Below, piece after piece: positions 37,738 to 46,431 of a stretch of 64,000 bases of DNA. The stretch covers positions 930,001 through 994,000 of the forward strand of contig NZ_RAQC01000001.1 in NCBI RefSeq assembly GCF_003610405.1. Reading direction: 5' to 3'. The notes under the pieces are model-generated. The model made no database searches and was not told where the DNA came from. It saw nothing but the letters and a program-made list of their open reading frames with translations. The DNA comes from Microbacterium sp. AG238. GTDB taxonomy: Bacteria > Actinomycetota > Actinomycetes > Actinomycetales > Microbacteriaceae. Both the position numbers and the translations under genes were made by a program. How positions within the stretch are numbered: the stretch's first letter is position 1; the number at the start of each line of letters is the position of its first letter.

Positions 37738-38549
37738 GCTCCGGTGACGCGCGCGACCTGACCGGGGACGTCGCCCTCGTCTCCCGGCGCTCCGGTCGTC
37801 GAGCGCGACGGCGGACGGATGCCGATGTCGATGAAGCTGTCGAGACCGACCGTGATCCCCCGGGCGTCTCGGGCCGCGTCGAGGGCGATGCGGATGCCGG
37901 GTTCGTACGCACGTGCAGGATCGACCGTGTCGTGCACGATCGACAGGGCCTCGCCCGGTCCGGAGAGGATCGTCTCCTGACGGGCGACGACGCCGGGCCG
38001 ACGAAGCGAATGGATCGGGACGCTGGCGACCTTCTGGCCGCGCGCGCGCTGATCCGCGTGCGGCGACTCGACCGGCCCGACGCCGGCGCGGGCGGCGGCG
38101 ATCAGCTCGGCAGTGCGGACCGCGGTGCCACTCGGCGAGTCGACCTTCGTCTCGCGGTGGGCCTCGATGATCTCGATCGACGGGAAGAGCGCGGCGGCCG
38201 CCGCAGCCAGCGCGCTGCCGACGACCGAGCCGAGCGAGAAGTTGGGGATGAAGACGACTCCGACCCCGGCGGCGTCGACCACCGGCCGAACCTGGGCGAT
38301 GCGCTCCTGCGACCAGCCCGACGTCCCGACGAGCACGTTGATACCGCGTTCGACGGCCGCCCGGACGACGTCGGTCGAGACGGCGGGCGTCGACGCGTCC
38401 ACGACGAGGTCGGCGCCGTCGAGCTCGTCGAGACTGCTGCGGCTCGTCAGGACCGCCGAGATCTCGAAACCGTCGGACGCCTCGATGACGTCTCGGATGA
38501 TGCCGCCGAGCTTTCCGGTGCCGCCCACGAGGGCCACGCGCGTGGTCAT
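37734..38549 (-). CDS. dapB: 4-hydroxy-tetrahydrodipicolinate reductase
   Basis: A 271-residue NAD(P)H-dependent reductase of the lysine/DAP pathway. The Rossmann loop is VALVGGTGKLG, the mid-section LVVDASTPAVSTDVV and VLVGTSGWSQERI, and the active site EIIEAHRETKVDSPSGTAV. The first catalytic His and the Lys are kept, but the second His of the usual HH pair (E. coli EAHHRHKVDAPSGTA) is Arg. The C-terminus is extended by about 30 polar residues. A TAGGCT box ends 7 bases before the ATG and includes the stop codon of the upstream gene. Confidence 0.94.
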   Translation of the reverse strand: MTTRVALVGGTGKLGGIIRDVIEASDGFEISAVLTSRSSLDELDGADLVVDASTPAVSTDVVRAAVERGINVLVGTSGWSQERIAQVRPVVDAAGVGVVFIPNFSLGSVVGSALAAAAAALFPSIEIIEAHRETKVDSPSGTAVRTAELIAAARAGVGPVESPHADQRARGQKVASVPIHSLRRPGVVARQETILSGPGEALSIVHDTVDPARAYEPGIRIALDAARDARGITVGLDSFIDIGIRPPSRSTTGAPGDEGDVPGQVARVTGA

Positions 38550-38556
38550 GGCGACC

Positions 38557-38562
38557 AGCCTA
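38557..38562 (-). promoter_or_regulatory. -10 box TAGGCT, leaderless promoter of dapB
   Basis: TAGGCT is followed by seven bases (GGTCGCC) and ATG. Its first three bases are the TAG stop codon of the TauE/SafE gene. Confidence 0.5.
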
Positions 38563-39381
38563 CGCGGGCGCGAACTGCATGAACGTGTCCCAGGCGAGCT
38601 TGACCACCAGGACCGACAGGACGACGAGGAACACGATCCGAACGAACCCGCTGCCGTTCTTCGTCGCCATACGCGCGCCGATGAACCCGCCGGTCATATT
38701 CGCCACGGCCATGACGACCGCCAGCAGCAACAAGATCTCACCGTGGACGCCGTAGACGAGGAGCGCGGCCAGGTTCGTCGTGAGGTTCGCGATCTTCGCG
38801 TTGACGCTCGCCTGCAGGAAGCCGTAGCCCAGCACGGCGACGAGCAGGATGACGAAGAACGAGCCGGTGCCCGGACCGAGGATGCCGTCGTAGAACCCGA
38901 CCACGACGCCGATGACCGCTGAGCGCCAGATGATCGCGCCACGCGATTCGTGGCGCGGCTCGTGGTGCAGGCCCATCTTGGGTTTGAGCAGCGTGTAGAT
39001 CGCGACCGCGACGACGGCCACGAGGACGATCGGGGTGAGGAGTTCCCGGGGAACGTAGCGCGAGAGTGCGGCGCCCGCCGCCGACCCTCCGAAAGCTCCC
39101 CCGACGAGCGGCACGAGCAGCACGAGTTGCACGCGGATCCGCCGCAGGTAGACCCAGCTCGCCGACAACGTGCCCGCGAAAGACGACAGCTTGTTCGTCC
39201 CGAGGATGAAGGGGGTCGCGACATCCTTCGGCACGCCGATGACGAGGGCGGGAAGCTGGATCAGCCCTCCCCCGCCGACGACCGCGTCGACCCAGCCTGC
39301 CACCCCGGCCGCGACGATCAGGAAGATCAACGCTGAGACGGAGACCGGAAGCCAGCCGGCGAGCAGAGGACCATCGAGCAC
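38560..39381 (-). CDS. Sulfite exporter TauE/SafE family permease
   Basis: A 273-residue membrane protein with seven to eight predicted helices. The first helix carries the family motif AAGVAGWVDAVVGGGGLIQLP, and the second repeat has YDGILGPGTGSFFVILLVA. A central charged loop (LKPKMGLHHEPRHESRG) faces the cytoplasm. The family exports sulfite, sulfonates or related anions, but many members are uncharacterised. I start at GTG 39381 because GGAGA lies 8 bases before it; the longer reading begins at TTG 39417 with no site. Confidence 0.88.
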   Translation of the reverse strand: MLDGPLLAGWLPVSVSALIFLIVAAGVAGWVDAVVGGGGLIQLPALVIGVPKDVATPFILGTNKLSSFAGTLSASWVYLRRIRVQLVLLVPLVGGAFGGSAAGAALSRYVPRELLTPIVLVAVVAVAIYTLLKPKMGLHHEPRHESRGAIIWRSAVIGVVVGFYDGILGPGTGSFFVILLVAVLGYGFLQASVNAKIANLTTNLAALLVYGVHGEILLLLAVVMAVANMTGGFIGARMATKNGSGFVRIVFLVVLSVLVVKLAWDTFMQFAPA

Positions 39382-39449
39382 CGATCGATTCTCCGGTTCA
39401 GTGCCCGCCGCGTCCAATCGGCAGCGCGTGAGCGGGCCGCGAGCGCGGA

Positions 39450-40025
39450 TCAGCCGCGCATGTCGCTGAAGAACGCGGTCTTCGCACGTGTGTAGTCGTC
39501 GTAGTCCGATTTGCCCGCGTTGGCGGCCGACAGCGCGCGCTTCAGTTCCTGATAACGTGCGCGGACCACGGGATCGGCGCGGAGCGCGTCGCGGAATCGC
39601 ACCGTCTCGAGCGCCCAGGGCGAATCGGCGCGCCGCACGTGCAGGATGACCGCGGCGCCGCTCGCGACGTACAGCCGCTTCTCCCAGACCTCGTCGGCGA
39701 CGTCGCCGGAGCCACGCGGGATGTCACGGCTCACGCCCGGCGAATCGGGTCGGGAACCCCACTCGCGACGGAAGCCCGCGGGTCTCAGCCGAGCCCCCAG
39801 CTCGTCTTCGTCGGGCAGTGGCAGGATGCTGACCTGCAGGTCGATGATCGGCTTGGCGTCGAGTCCCGGCACCGCCGTCGAGCCGATGTGGTGGAAGCCG
39901 GCGGCATCCGCTCCCGGCAGCCCGGCGAGGGCCTCGCGGATACGGTCGATGTACTTGCGGGCGTCAGCCGCCCACGAGGGGTCGTGGGGCGCGAGCCGCG
40001 CGGGATTGCCGGGCTGTTCTGCCAC
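39450..40025 (-). CDS. GrpB family protein (nucleotidyltransferase-like)
   Basis: A 191-residue GrpB/UPF0157 protein. The family motif FHHIGSTAVPGLDAKPIIDL contains the GS and D-x-D-like acidic positions of the nucleotidyltransferase fold; VILHVRRADSPW and FRDALRADPVVRARYQELK follow. Related domains are fused to dephospho-CoA kinase in some actinobacteria, but the role is not established. GTG start, 3 bp after the stop of the histidine phosphatase gene, so the two are probably co-transcribed. Confidence 0.9.
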   Translation of the reverse strand: MAEQPGNPARLAPHDPSWAADARKYIDRIREALAGLPGADAAGFHHIGSTAVPGLDAKPIIDLQVSILPLPDEDELGARLRPAGFRREWGSRPDSPGVSRDIPRGSGDVADEVWEKRLYVASGAAVILHVRRADSPWALETVRFRDALRADPVVRARYQELKRALSAANAGKSDYDDYTRAKTAFFSDMRG

Positions 40026-40028
40026 CGC

Positions 40029-40670
40029 TCAGACCGGAAGGATGTCGGGAAGTCCGGTGCGCAGTTCGACGGGCAGGTGCGAGAGGTCGTTGTGCGAGAC
40101 CATGGTCCAGGGGCGACCGGGACGCTGCGCGAGGACCGTCAGTCCGCAATGAGCCTGGTTGATGGTCAGCCACCGCCAGTCGGGCGCCTGAAGCACCTCG
40201 CGGACGAACCACGCGATGACGAAGTTGTGCGTGATCAGCAGCTCGTGACTGTCGGGCTTGCGAGCGAGGAACTCACCGACGGCATCCGCCATCTGGGCCG
40301 CACCGGCCTCGGTCTCGGCCTCGGTGTACGAGCCGAAGAACGGTTCGTAGACGGCGGGTGTGTCGGGCGTCATCCCGGTGGGCACGCAGTCGAACAGCAG
40401 CGATGACGCCTGCGGTGAGAGCGAGGGCAGGCGCTTGGCCACGGCCCGCGCCGTCTCTTGCGCACGTTCGAGCGGCGAGTGCCAGACGGCGTCGAGCGGC
40501 ACGCCGGAGATGCGATCGGCCAGCAGTTCGGCTTGGCGGCGGCCACGGGGAGACAGCGGACCATCTTCGAGACCGTGCTCGGCGTCCTGATGCTCTCCGT
40601 GGCGCACGAGGTAGAGATACTGCGTCACAGAAGCTCGATTCGAAACGATGAACAGGGCGCCATCCACCAT
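40029..40670 (-). CDS. Histidine phosphatase family protein
   Basis: A 213-residue phosphoglycerate-mutase-like phosphatase. The phosphohistidine motif is LYLVRHGEHQDAEHG, the phosphate-binding Arg is in HSPLERAQETA and the second catalytic His is in LLITHNFVIAWFV. Likely a broad phosphomonoesterase; the substrate is unknown. The ATG has AGAGGGG upstream. An in-frame GTG at 40628, directly at VTQYLYLVRHGEH, is a possible shorter start. It lies 43 bp after the aldo/keto reductase-like gene. Confidence 0.9.
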   Translation of the reverse strand: MVDGALFIVSNRASVTQYLYLVRHGEHQDAEHGLEDGPLSPRGRRQAELLADRISGVPLDAVWHSPLERAQETARAVAKRLPSLSPQASSLLFDCVPTGMTPDTPAVYEPFFGSYTEAETEAGAAQMADAVGEFLARKPDSHELLITHNFVIAWFVREVLQAPDWRWLTINQAHCGLTVLAQRPGRPWTMVSHNDLSHLPVELRTGLPDILPV

Positions 40671-40713
40671 ACGTCACCCCTCTGACAGAGGCTCCAGCCC
40701 ATCCCGGATCGGC

Positions 40714-41739
40714 TTACTCCACCGCGCGCGCGATCTCTGCCAGGTGCGAACGACCGAGCCGCGCCCCGACGCCCTGGACGAGCTGATCGACGTGCACCGG
40801 ACGGCTCGCGTTGATGATCGGCGCCGTGACGACGCGTTGCGCGAGAAGCCAGGAGACCGCGATCGCGGCAGTCGAGACCGACAGCTCCTCCGAGATGCGG
40901 TCGAGCGCCTTCAGGGTCCGCGCGCCGCGACGGTTCATCCACGCGGCGAGCTGCGAGCCGCGCACCGATGACGACAGGCCGGCTCGATCGCGGTGACGAC
41001 CCGTGAGGTAGCCGTGCTCGAGCGCCTGCGACGGCGTGACGGCGAGTCCTTGAGCCCCGGCGATGAGACGCAGATCGCCGTCGAAATCGGATCGATGCAG
41101 CAGGTTGTACGGAACGTCCAACGCCGCGAAACGCGGATACCCCGCCGACGACAGGATGCGCGCTTCGACGAGCTGCATGGCGGAGTAGCCGGCTGCCCCC
41201 AGCGCACCGACCTTTCCGCTGTCGACGAGCCATTCCGCGGTCGCGAGCGTGTCTTCGAGCGCCGTGATGCTGTCGGTGGCGGCATCCAGGTAGAGCAGAT
41301 CGATGCGATCGATGCCGAGACGGCCGAGCGATGCCTCGACGGAGCGCACGAGATTGACCGAGCCGAGGCCCGGGTTGTCGGGGTTGCCGCCGACACGCAC
41401 CGTGACGACGATCTCGTCGCGGTTGCCCCGGCTCGAGAGCCACCGTCCGATGATGTGCTCGCTTCGACCCGAGGCGTAGCCGTCCGACGTGTGCAGGGCA
41501 TTGCCGCCCCGCTGAGCATAAGCGTCGAGGACGGCGTGACTCGCTGCGAGGTCGATCGTCCAGCCGAACTCGGAACCGCCGAGGATGAGGGGGAAGATCT
41601 GCAGTCCGGTGTCGCCGAGACCGACCCGGATGTCGGACCCCAGCGGCTTGCCGTGGACCGGGATCGGGCTGGATGGATGCACGTGGGGTACGGCGGGCGC
41701 ACCTCCAGGTGCGACCTGAGCCACCCGTTCCCCCGACAT
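40714..41739 (-). CDS. Aldo/keto reductase-fold protein with a degenerate catalytic tetrad
   Basis: A 341-residue AKR-superfamily barrel with an N-terminal extension of about 35 residues. The general fold is clear: a nucleotide-end stretch VSWLLAQRVVTAPIINASRP, and GYASGRSEHIIGRWLSSRG for the usual YG-x-SE helix. However, three of four catalytic positions look replaced: NALHTSDGY where N-x-x-DTA-x-x-Y is expected (Asp to His), VVTVRVGG where the Lys of TKVG is expected (to Arg), and LLYLD where LLYLH is expected (His to Asp). Only Tyr is kept. It may not act as a normal reductase. GGAGG precedes ATG 41739. Confidence 0.8.
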   Translation of the reverse strand: MSGERVAQVAPGGAPAVPHVHPSSPIPVHGKPLGSDIRVGLGDTGLQIFPLILGGSEFGWTIDLAASHAVLDAYAQRGGNALHTSDGYASGRSEHIIGRWLSSRGNRDEIVVTVRVGGNPDNPGLGSVNLVRSVEASLGRLGIDRIDLLYLDAATDSITALEDTLATAEWLVDSGKVGALGAAGYSAMQLVEARILSSAGYPRFAALDVPYNLLHRSDFDGDLRLIAGAQGLAVTPSQALEHGYLTGRHRDRAGLSSSVRGSQLAAWMNRRGARTLKALDRISEELSVSTAAIAVSWLLAQRVVTAPIINASRPVHVDQLVQGVGARLGRSHLAEIARAVE

Positions 41740-41891
41740 CACACACCTCCGGTCGGCACCGAGGAAATGCGGGGCGCGGCTCCCCGGCGCGCTCTTCGAG
41801 AGTAGGACACCGGGCGACGGTGGGCGCGCATTGCCGCGAACGGGCCGTGAATTCCCCATAACTGTTTCATCACGGTGTGCGCCGCGAACAG

Positions 41892-41926
41892 CGGATGCCC
41901 GCCCCCGAGACGGGGACGGGCATCCG
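41892..41926 (-). terminator. Terminator of pnp
   Basis: A 16-bp stem with one mismatch (CGGATGCCCG-x-CCCCG and complement) and a 3-base loop begins 14 bp after the pnp stop. Confidence 0.75.
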
Positions 41927-41940
41927 GGCGATCAGTCGAT

Positions 41941-44220
41941 TCAGCCTTCGGCGGGAGCCTCGGGGCCCTCGCTCGCAGCGGCCGAGCCGTCCTGATCGGC
42001 GGTCTCTTCGAGAACGGGCTCGAGGGAGAGCTTGCCGCGGTCGTCGATCTTCGTGATGCGCACGAGGATCTTCTGGCCGACACCGAGGACATCCTCGACG
42101 TTCTCGACGCGCTTGCCACCGGCGAGCTTGCGGACCTCGCTGACGTGCAGCAGTCCGTCCTTGCCGGGCAGGAGCGAGATGAACGCGCCGAACGTCGCGA
42201 TCTTCACGACGGTTCCGAGGAACTGCTCGCCGACCTCCGGGTTGGTGGGGTTGGCGATCGCGTTCACGCGGGCACGAGCAGCCTCGGCCGAGGGGCCGTC
42301 GGTCGCGCCGATGTAGACGGTGCCGTCCTCTTCGATCGAGATGTCGGCGCCCGTCTCGTCCTGGATCGAGTTGATCGTCTTGCCCTTGGGGCCGATCAGC
42401 TCGCCGATCTTATCGACCGGGATCTGGACGCTGATGACGCGCGGAGCGGTCGGTGCCATCTCGTCGGGGCTGTCGATGGCGGCGTTCAGGACACCGAGGA
42501 TCGTCAGACGAGCCTCCTTGGCCTGGGTCAGCGCTGCCGAGAGCACCGACGACGGGATGCCGTCGAGCTTCGTGTCGAGCTGGATCGCCGTGACGAACTC
42601 GCTCGTGCCGGCGACCTTGAAGTCCATGTCGCCGAGCGCGTCCTCGGCGCCCAGGATGTCGGTCAGCGCCGCGTAACGGGTCTCACCGTCGACCTGGTCG
42701 GACACGAGGCCCATCGCGATACCGGCGACCGGGGCGCGCAGGGGCACACCGGCGTTCAGCAGCGACAGGGTCGAGGCGCACACCGAGCCCATCGAGGTCG
42801 AGCCGTTCGACCCGAGGGCCTCGGAGACCTGACGGATCGCGTACGGGAACTCCTCGCGGCTCGGCAGCACCGGCACGAGGGCGCGCTCGGCGAGGAAGCC
42901 GTGCCCGATCTCGCGACGCTTCGGGCTGCCGACGCGACCGGTCTCACCGGTCGAGTAGGGCGGGAAGTTGTAGTGGTGCAGGTAGCGCTTGCTCGTCGTG
43001 GGCGAGAGCGAGTCGATCTGCTGCTCCATCTTCAGCATGTTCAGCGTGGTGACGCCCAGGATCTGGGTCTCGCCGCGCTGGAAGATCGCGGAGCCGTGGA
43101 CGCGCGGGATGACCTGCACCTCGGCGTCGAGCGGACGGATGTCGGCCAGACCGCGACCGTCGATACGCACACCCTCGCTGAGGATGCGGCCGCGGACGAT
43201 CTTCTTCGTGACCGACTTGTACGCGGCGGAGAACTCCGCGAGCGCGGACGCGGGCAGCTGCTCAGCCTCGACGGCGGCGGCGACCTCGCCCTTGACGCGG
43301 TCCTTGATCGCGTCGTCGGCGCTCTGGCGCTCCTGCTTGTCGGCGATCTGGTAGACGCTCGTCAGCTCGCCATACGCGCGCTCGGCCACGAAGTCGTAGA
43401 CCTCGGGAGCGTAGGGCGGGAAGACGGGGTAGACACCCGGCGCACGCGATGCCGACGCGGCCATCGACGCCTGCGCGTCGACGAGCTGCTTGATGAAGGG
43501 CTTCGCGGCCTCGAGGCCCTGCGCGACGACCTCTTCGCTCGGCTTGACGGCGCCACCCTTGATGAGGTTCCAGCTGCCCTCGGTCGCCTCGGCCTCGACC
43601 ATCATGATGGCCACTTCGCCGTCGGGGAGCACCCGGCCGGCGACGGTGAGGTCGAAGACCGCCTCTTCGACGACCTTCTGGTTCGGGAAGACGACCCACT
43701 GGTCCTCGTGCTCGCCGTGACCGGGGACGAGCGCCACGCGCACGCCGGCGATCGGGCCGGAGAACGGCAGACCCGAGATCTGGGTCGAGGCGGAGGCCGC
43801 GTTGATCGCGAGCGCGTCGTAGTACTCGCCGGGTGCGATCGAGAGGACCGTGATGACGATCTGGACCTCGTTGCGCAGGCCGTCGACGAACGACGGGCGC
43901 AGCGGACGGTCGATCAGACGGCAGACGAGGATCGCCTCGGTCGAGGGGCGGCCCTCGCGGCGGAAGAACGAGCCGGGGATCTTGCCGGCGGCGTACGAGC
44001 GCTCTTCGACGTCGACGGTGAGCGGGAAGAAGTCGAAGCCTTCGCGCGGGTGCTTTCCGGCGCTGGTGGCCGAGAGGAGCATCGTCTCCTCGTCGAGGTA
44101 GGCGGCAACGGCGCCCTGCGCCTGCTGTGCCAGGCGTCCGGTCTCGAACCGGACGGTGCGGGTGCCGAAGCGGCCGTTGTCGAGGACGGCTTCGGCTGCG
44201 GTGATTTCTGGACCTTCCAA
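41941..44220 (-). CDS. pnp: Polyribonucleotide nucleotidyltransferase (PNPase)
   Basis: A 759-residue phosphorolytic 3'-5' exoribonuclease. Two RNase PH domains (about 15-240 and 330-560; active-site region [20 protein letters not shown] and [20 protein letters not shown] in parts) are followed by a KH domain ([20 protein letters not shown]) and an S1 domain ([19 protein letters not shown]). It starts at TTG 44220 ([12 protein letters not shown]), fixed by AAGGAGG 6 bases upstream and by homology; no ATG is suitable. Usually rpsO lies directly upstream, but here it is 11 kb away. Confidence 0.97.
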   Translation of the reverse strand: MEGPEITAAEAVLDNGRFGTRTVRFETGRLAQQAQGAVAAYLDEETMLLSATSAGKHPREGFDFFPLTVDVEERSYAAGKIPGSFFRREGRPSTEAILVCRLIDRPLRPSFVDGLRNEVQIVITVLSIAPGEYYDALAINAASASTQISGLPFSGPIAGVRVALVPGHGEHEDQWVVFPNQKVVEEAVFDLTVAGRVLPDGEVAIMMVEAEATEGSWNLIKGGAVKPSEEVVAQGLEAAKPFIKQLVDAQASMAASASRAPGVYPVFPPYAPEVYDFVAERAYGELTSVYQIADKQERQSADDAIKDRVKGEVAAAVEAEQLPASALAEFSAAYKSVTKKIVRGRILSEGVRIDGRGLADIRPLDAEVQVIPRVHGSAIFQRGETQILGVTTLNMLKMEQQIDSLSPTTSKRYLHHYNFPPYSTGETGRVGSPKRREIGHGFLAERALVPVLPSREEFPYAIRQVSEALGSNGSTSMGSVCASTLSLLNAGVPLRAPVAGIAMGLVSDQVDGETRYAALTDILGAEDALGDMDFKVAGTSEFVTAIQLDTKLDGIPSSVLSAALTQAKEARLTILGVLNAAIDSPDEMAPTAPRVISVQIPVDKIGELIGPKGKTINSIQDETGADISIEEDGTVYIGATDGPSAEAARARVNAIANPTNPEVGEQFLGTVVKIATFGAFISLLPGKDGLLHVSEVRKLAGGKRVENVEDVLGVGQKILVRITKIDDRGKLSLEPVLEETADQDGSAAASEGPEAPAEG

Positions 44221-44509
44221 GAGGTCCCTCCTTCTTTGTTTAGACTCGCACGCGCGTTTCGCGCACGAGATCGTGCGAAGGAGCGGGGCAGATATGGGCG
44301 CGCGGACGAAACCGCGAGAACCGCCTGCGCTGGTCACCAGTCGAAGATCACCATCTCCTCGATCGGGATTCGATCGGGATGGGAACCCACCACAGGGGAC
44401 CAGCTTCCTGCCGGATCCGCTCCATGAGCTCAGTGTTGAATTGAGCGGGTGCCGGACGGCAACCTGCCCCAGCCTACCAGCGACACTCTCGCCTGCGTAT
44501 CGTGGCCGT
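44221..44509 (-). promoter_or_regulatory. pnp leader region
   Basis: The 289-bp gap before pnp holds two tandem copies of CGATCGGGAT (from 44360 and 44371, an 11-bp period). These lie between short complementary ends GCTGGT (44329-44334) and ACCAGC (44399-44404). This could form a leader stem-loop in the pnp mRNA; other bacteria autoregulate pnp through such leaders. The rightmost bases include the DUF5302 promoter on the other strand. No promoter for pnp is obvious. Confidence 0.35.
44498..44503 (+). promoter_or_regulatory. -10 box TATCGT, leaderless promoter of the DUF5302 gene
   Basis: TATCGT is followed by six bases (GGCCGT) and ATG; no Shine-Dalgarno is present. Confidence 0.5.
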
Positions 44510-44692
44510 ATGAGCGAAGCAGACAAGCCCGCAAGCGCGGCATCCGACGATGTGAAGCGCAAGTTCCGCGAGGCGCTCGAGAAGAAGAACGCACAGCACC
44601 GCACCGGAGAGGCTCACCTCGACGGCGACTCGTCGGTGCACGCGTCGCACGGTGCGATGACGAAGCGCGAGTTCCGCCGCAAGAGCGGCTGA
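44510..44692 (+). CDS. DUF5302 domain-containing small protein
   Basis: A 60-residue, highly charged protein: [19 protein letters not shown] forms a likely helix, then [11 protein letters not shown] and the C-terminal [10 protein letters not shown]. This is the pattern of DUF5302, a small actinobacterial family that ends in a basic FRRKSG-like motif. The role is unknown; the charge pattern would suit nucleic acid or ribosome binding, which is only a guess. Probably leaderless, and followed by a strong hairpin. Confidence 0.82.
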   Translation: MSEADKPASAASDDVKRKFREALEKKNAQHRTGEAHLDGDSSVHASHGAMTKREFRRKSG

Positions 44693-44724
44693 CCCGGCCC
44701 GGATGCTGCGGCATCCTCCCCCCT

Positions 44725-44772
44725 CTCAACCCCCGGCGAGCCGACGCGAACGGCTGCTCGCCGGGGGTTGAG
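44725..44772. terminator. Bidirectional terminator between DUF5302 and dctA
   Basis: A perfect 17-bp inverted repeat, CTCAACCCCCGGCGAGC and its complement, with a 14-base loop, lies between two convergent genes. Confidence 0.78.
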
Positions 44773-44825
44773 ACAACGATTCGCGTCGGGTCGCCGCGCG
44801 CGGCCCGGCCGAACGTCGGCAACCG

Positions 44826-46274
44826 TCAGCGCGTCGCGCCCTCGCGGCGGAGGCGAGCGCGCTCCTCCTTCGCCGCCGCTTCCTCGAGCGCCGCGTCACC
44901 GAGACCCTGCGTGCTCACGGCGCCGGTGTCGTCCGACATCCCGTCGTGTCCGTGACCGGTGAGCATCGCCTCGTCGAACGGACGCTCGCCGCTCAGCACG
45001 GCGCGGGCCTGGTCACGGTCGAACTCGCGCGTCCAGGTTCCGATGAGGATCGTCGCGACCGCGTTGCCCGTGAAGTTCGTCAGCGCGCGACCCTCCGACA
45101 TGAAGCGGTCGATGCCGACGATGACACCGACGCCGTTGACGAGGTCGGGACGGTAGGCCTGCAGACCGCCGGCGAGGGTCGCGAGGCCCGCACCGGTGAC
45201 TCCGGCGGCGCCCTTCGACGCGATGATCATGAAGACCAGCAGGCCGATCTGCTCGGGGATCGACATCGGGGCGCCCATGCCCGCGGCGATGAACAGCGAG
45301 GCCATCGTGAGGTAGATGGCGGTCCCGTCGAGGTTGAACGAGTATCCGGTGGGAACCGTGATGCCCACGACCGGCTTCGAGACGCCGACATGCTCCATCT
45401 TGGCGATCAGTCGGGGCAGCGCGGATTCGCTCGACGACGTGCCGACGATCAGCAGGTACTCGCGGGCGAGGTACTTCATCAGGCTGAAGATGTTGATCCG
45501 CGCGACGGCGTAGAGCAGCGTGCCGAGCACCGCCACGATGAAGACGATGCACGTGATGTAGAACGCGATCATCAGCACGCCGAGGCTCACGATGGCGGCG
45601 ACGCCCGTCTTGCCGACCACCGCGGCGATCGCGCCGAAGGCCCCGATCGGGGCGAGCCACAGGATCATGCCGAGGATGCGGAAGACCAGCGTCTGCAGGT
45701 TCTTCACGGCGCTCATGATCGGCGCGCCCTTCTCGCCGAGCCCCTGGAGCGCGAAACCCACCAGCAGGGCGATGAACAGCACCTGCAGCACGCTCTCGCC
45801 CGTGAACGCCGAGAAGAACGTGGTCGGGATGATGCCGAGCAGGAAGTCGGTCGTCGACTTCGCCTCACCCGCAGCCCCGGCATCGTAGGTCGCGCCCTGC
45901 ATGTTGAGCCCCTCACCCGGGTGGATGATGTTGCCCACGATGAGCCCGATCGCCAGCGCGAAGGTCGACATCACCATGAAGTAGAGCAGGGCGAGGCCGC
46001 CGATGCGCCCGACGGTCGCAGCCTTCGCGATCGAGCCGACCCCCACGACGATCGTGCAGAAGATGATCGGCGCGATCATCATCTTGATGAGGTTGACGAA
46101 CCCCTTGCCGAGCGGCTCGAGACCGATGGCGAAGGTAGGCCACACGAGACCGACGACCGCGCCCAGCACGACCGCCAGGATGACCGAGACATAGAGCCAC
46201 GTGTGCTTGTCCCAGGCCTGCTTGCCTTTGCGGGCGTTGTATCCCGGGAGGCGGAAAGATGATGTGAGAGCCAT
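44826..46274 (-). CDS. dctA: C4-dicarboxylate:cation symporter DctA
   Basis: A 482-residue DAACS-family transporter taking up succinate, fumarate or malate with protons or sodium. Signatures are MIAPIIFCTIVVGV in the early helices, the Ser-rich reentrant loop GTSSSESALPRLIAKM, GYSFNLDGTAIYLTMA with the Asn-Asp pair, and FTGNAVATILIGTW near the end. The C-terminus has a charged tail of about 60 residues. GGAGGAG precedes ATG 46274. Divergent from a CitA/DcuS-type sensor and its regulator, which probably control it. Confidence 0.95.
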   Translation of the reverse strand: MALTSSFRLPGYNARKGKQAWDKHTWLYVSVILAVVLGAVVGLVWPTFAIGLEPLGKGFVNLIKMMIAPIIFCTIVVGVGSIAKAATVGRIGGLALLYFMVMSTFALAIGLIVGNIIHPGEGLNMQGATYDAGAAGEAKSTTDFLLGIIPTTFFSAFTGESVLQVLFIALLVGFALQGLGEKGAPIMSAVKNLQTLVFRILGMILWLAPIGAFGAIAAVVGKTGVAAIVSLGVLMIAFYITCIVFIVAVLGTLLYAVARINIFSLMKYLAREYLLIVGTSSSESALPRLIAKMEHVGVSKPVVGITVPTGYSFNLDGTAIYLTMASLFIAAGMGAPMSIPEQIGLLVFMIIASKGAAGVTGAGLATLAGGLQAYRPDLVNGVGVIVGIDRFMSEGRALTNFTGNAVATILIGTWTREFDRDQARAVLSGERPFDEAMLTGHGHDGMSDDTGAVSTQGLGDAALEEAAAKEERARLRREGATR

Positions 46275-46431
46275 GGTCTCCTCCAGCTGAACAGTCGTTG
46301 TCCGATGCCGACGTCTCTGTCGGGTGCGGTCCCAGCGTCGGACGGTTCCGCTCGCACGCCGATTTGTGGTCGTATTGGTCGCGGCCCGCGACGCGGGCGC
46401 ACCCGCCGACGACGACGAGAGCGAGAGCGAC

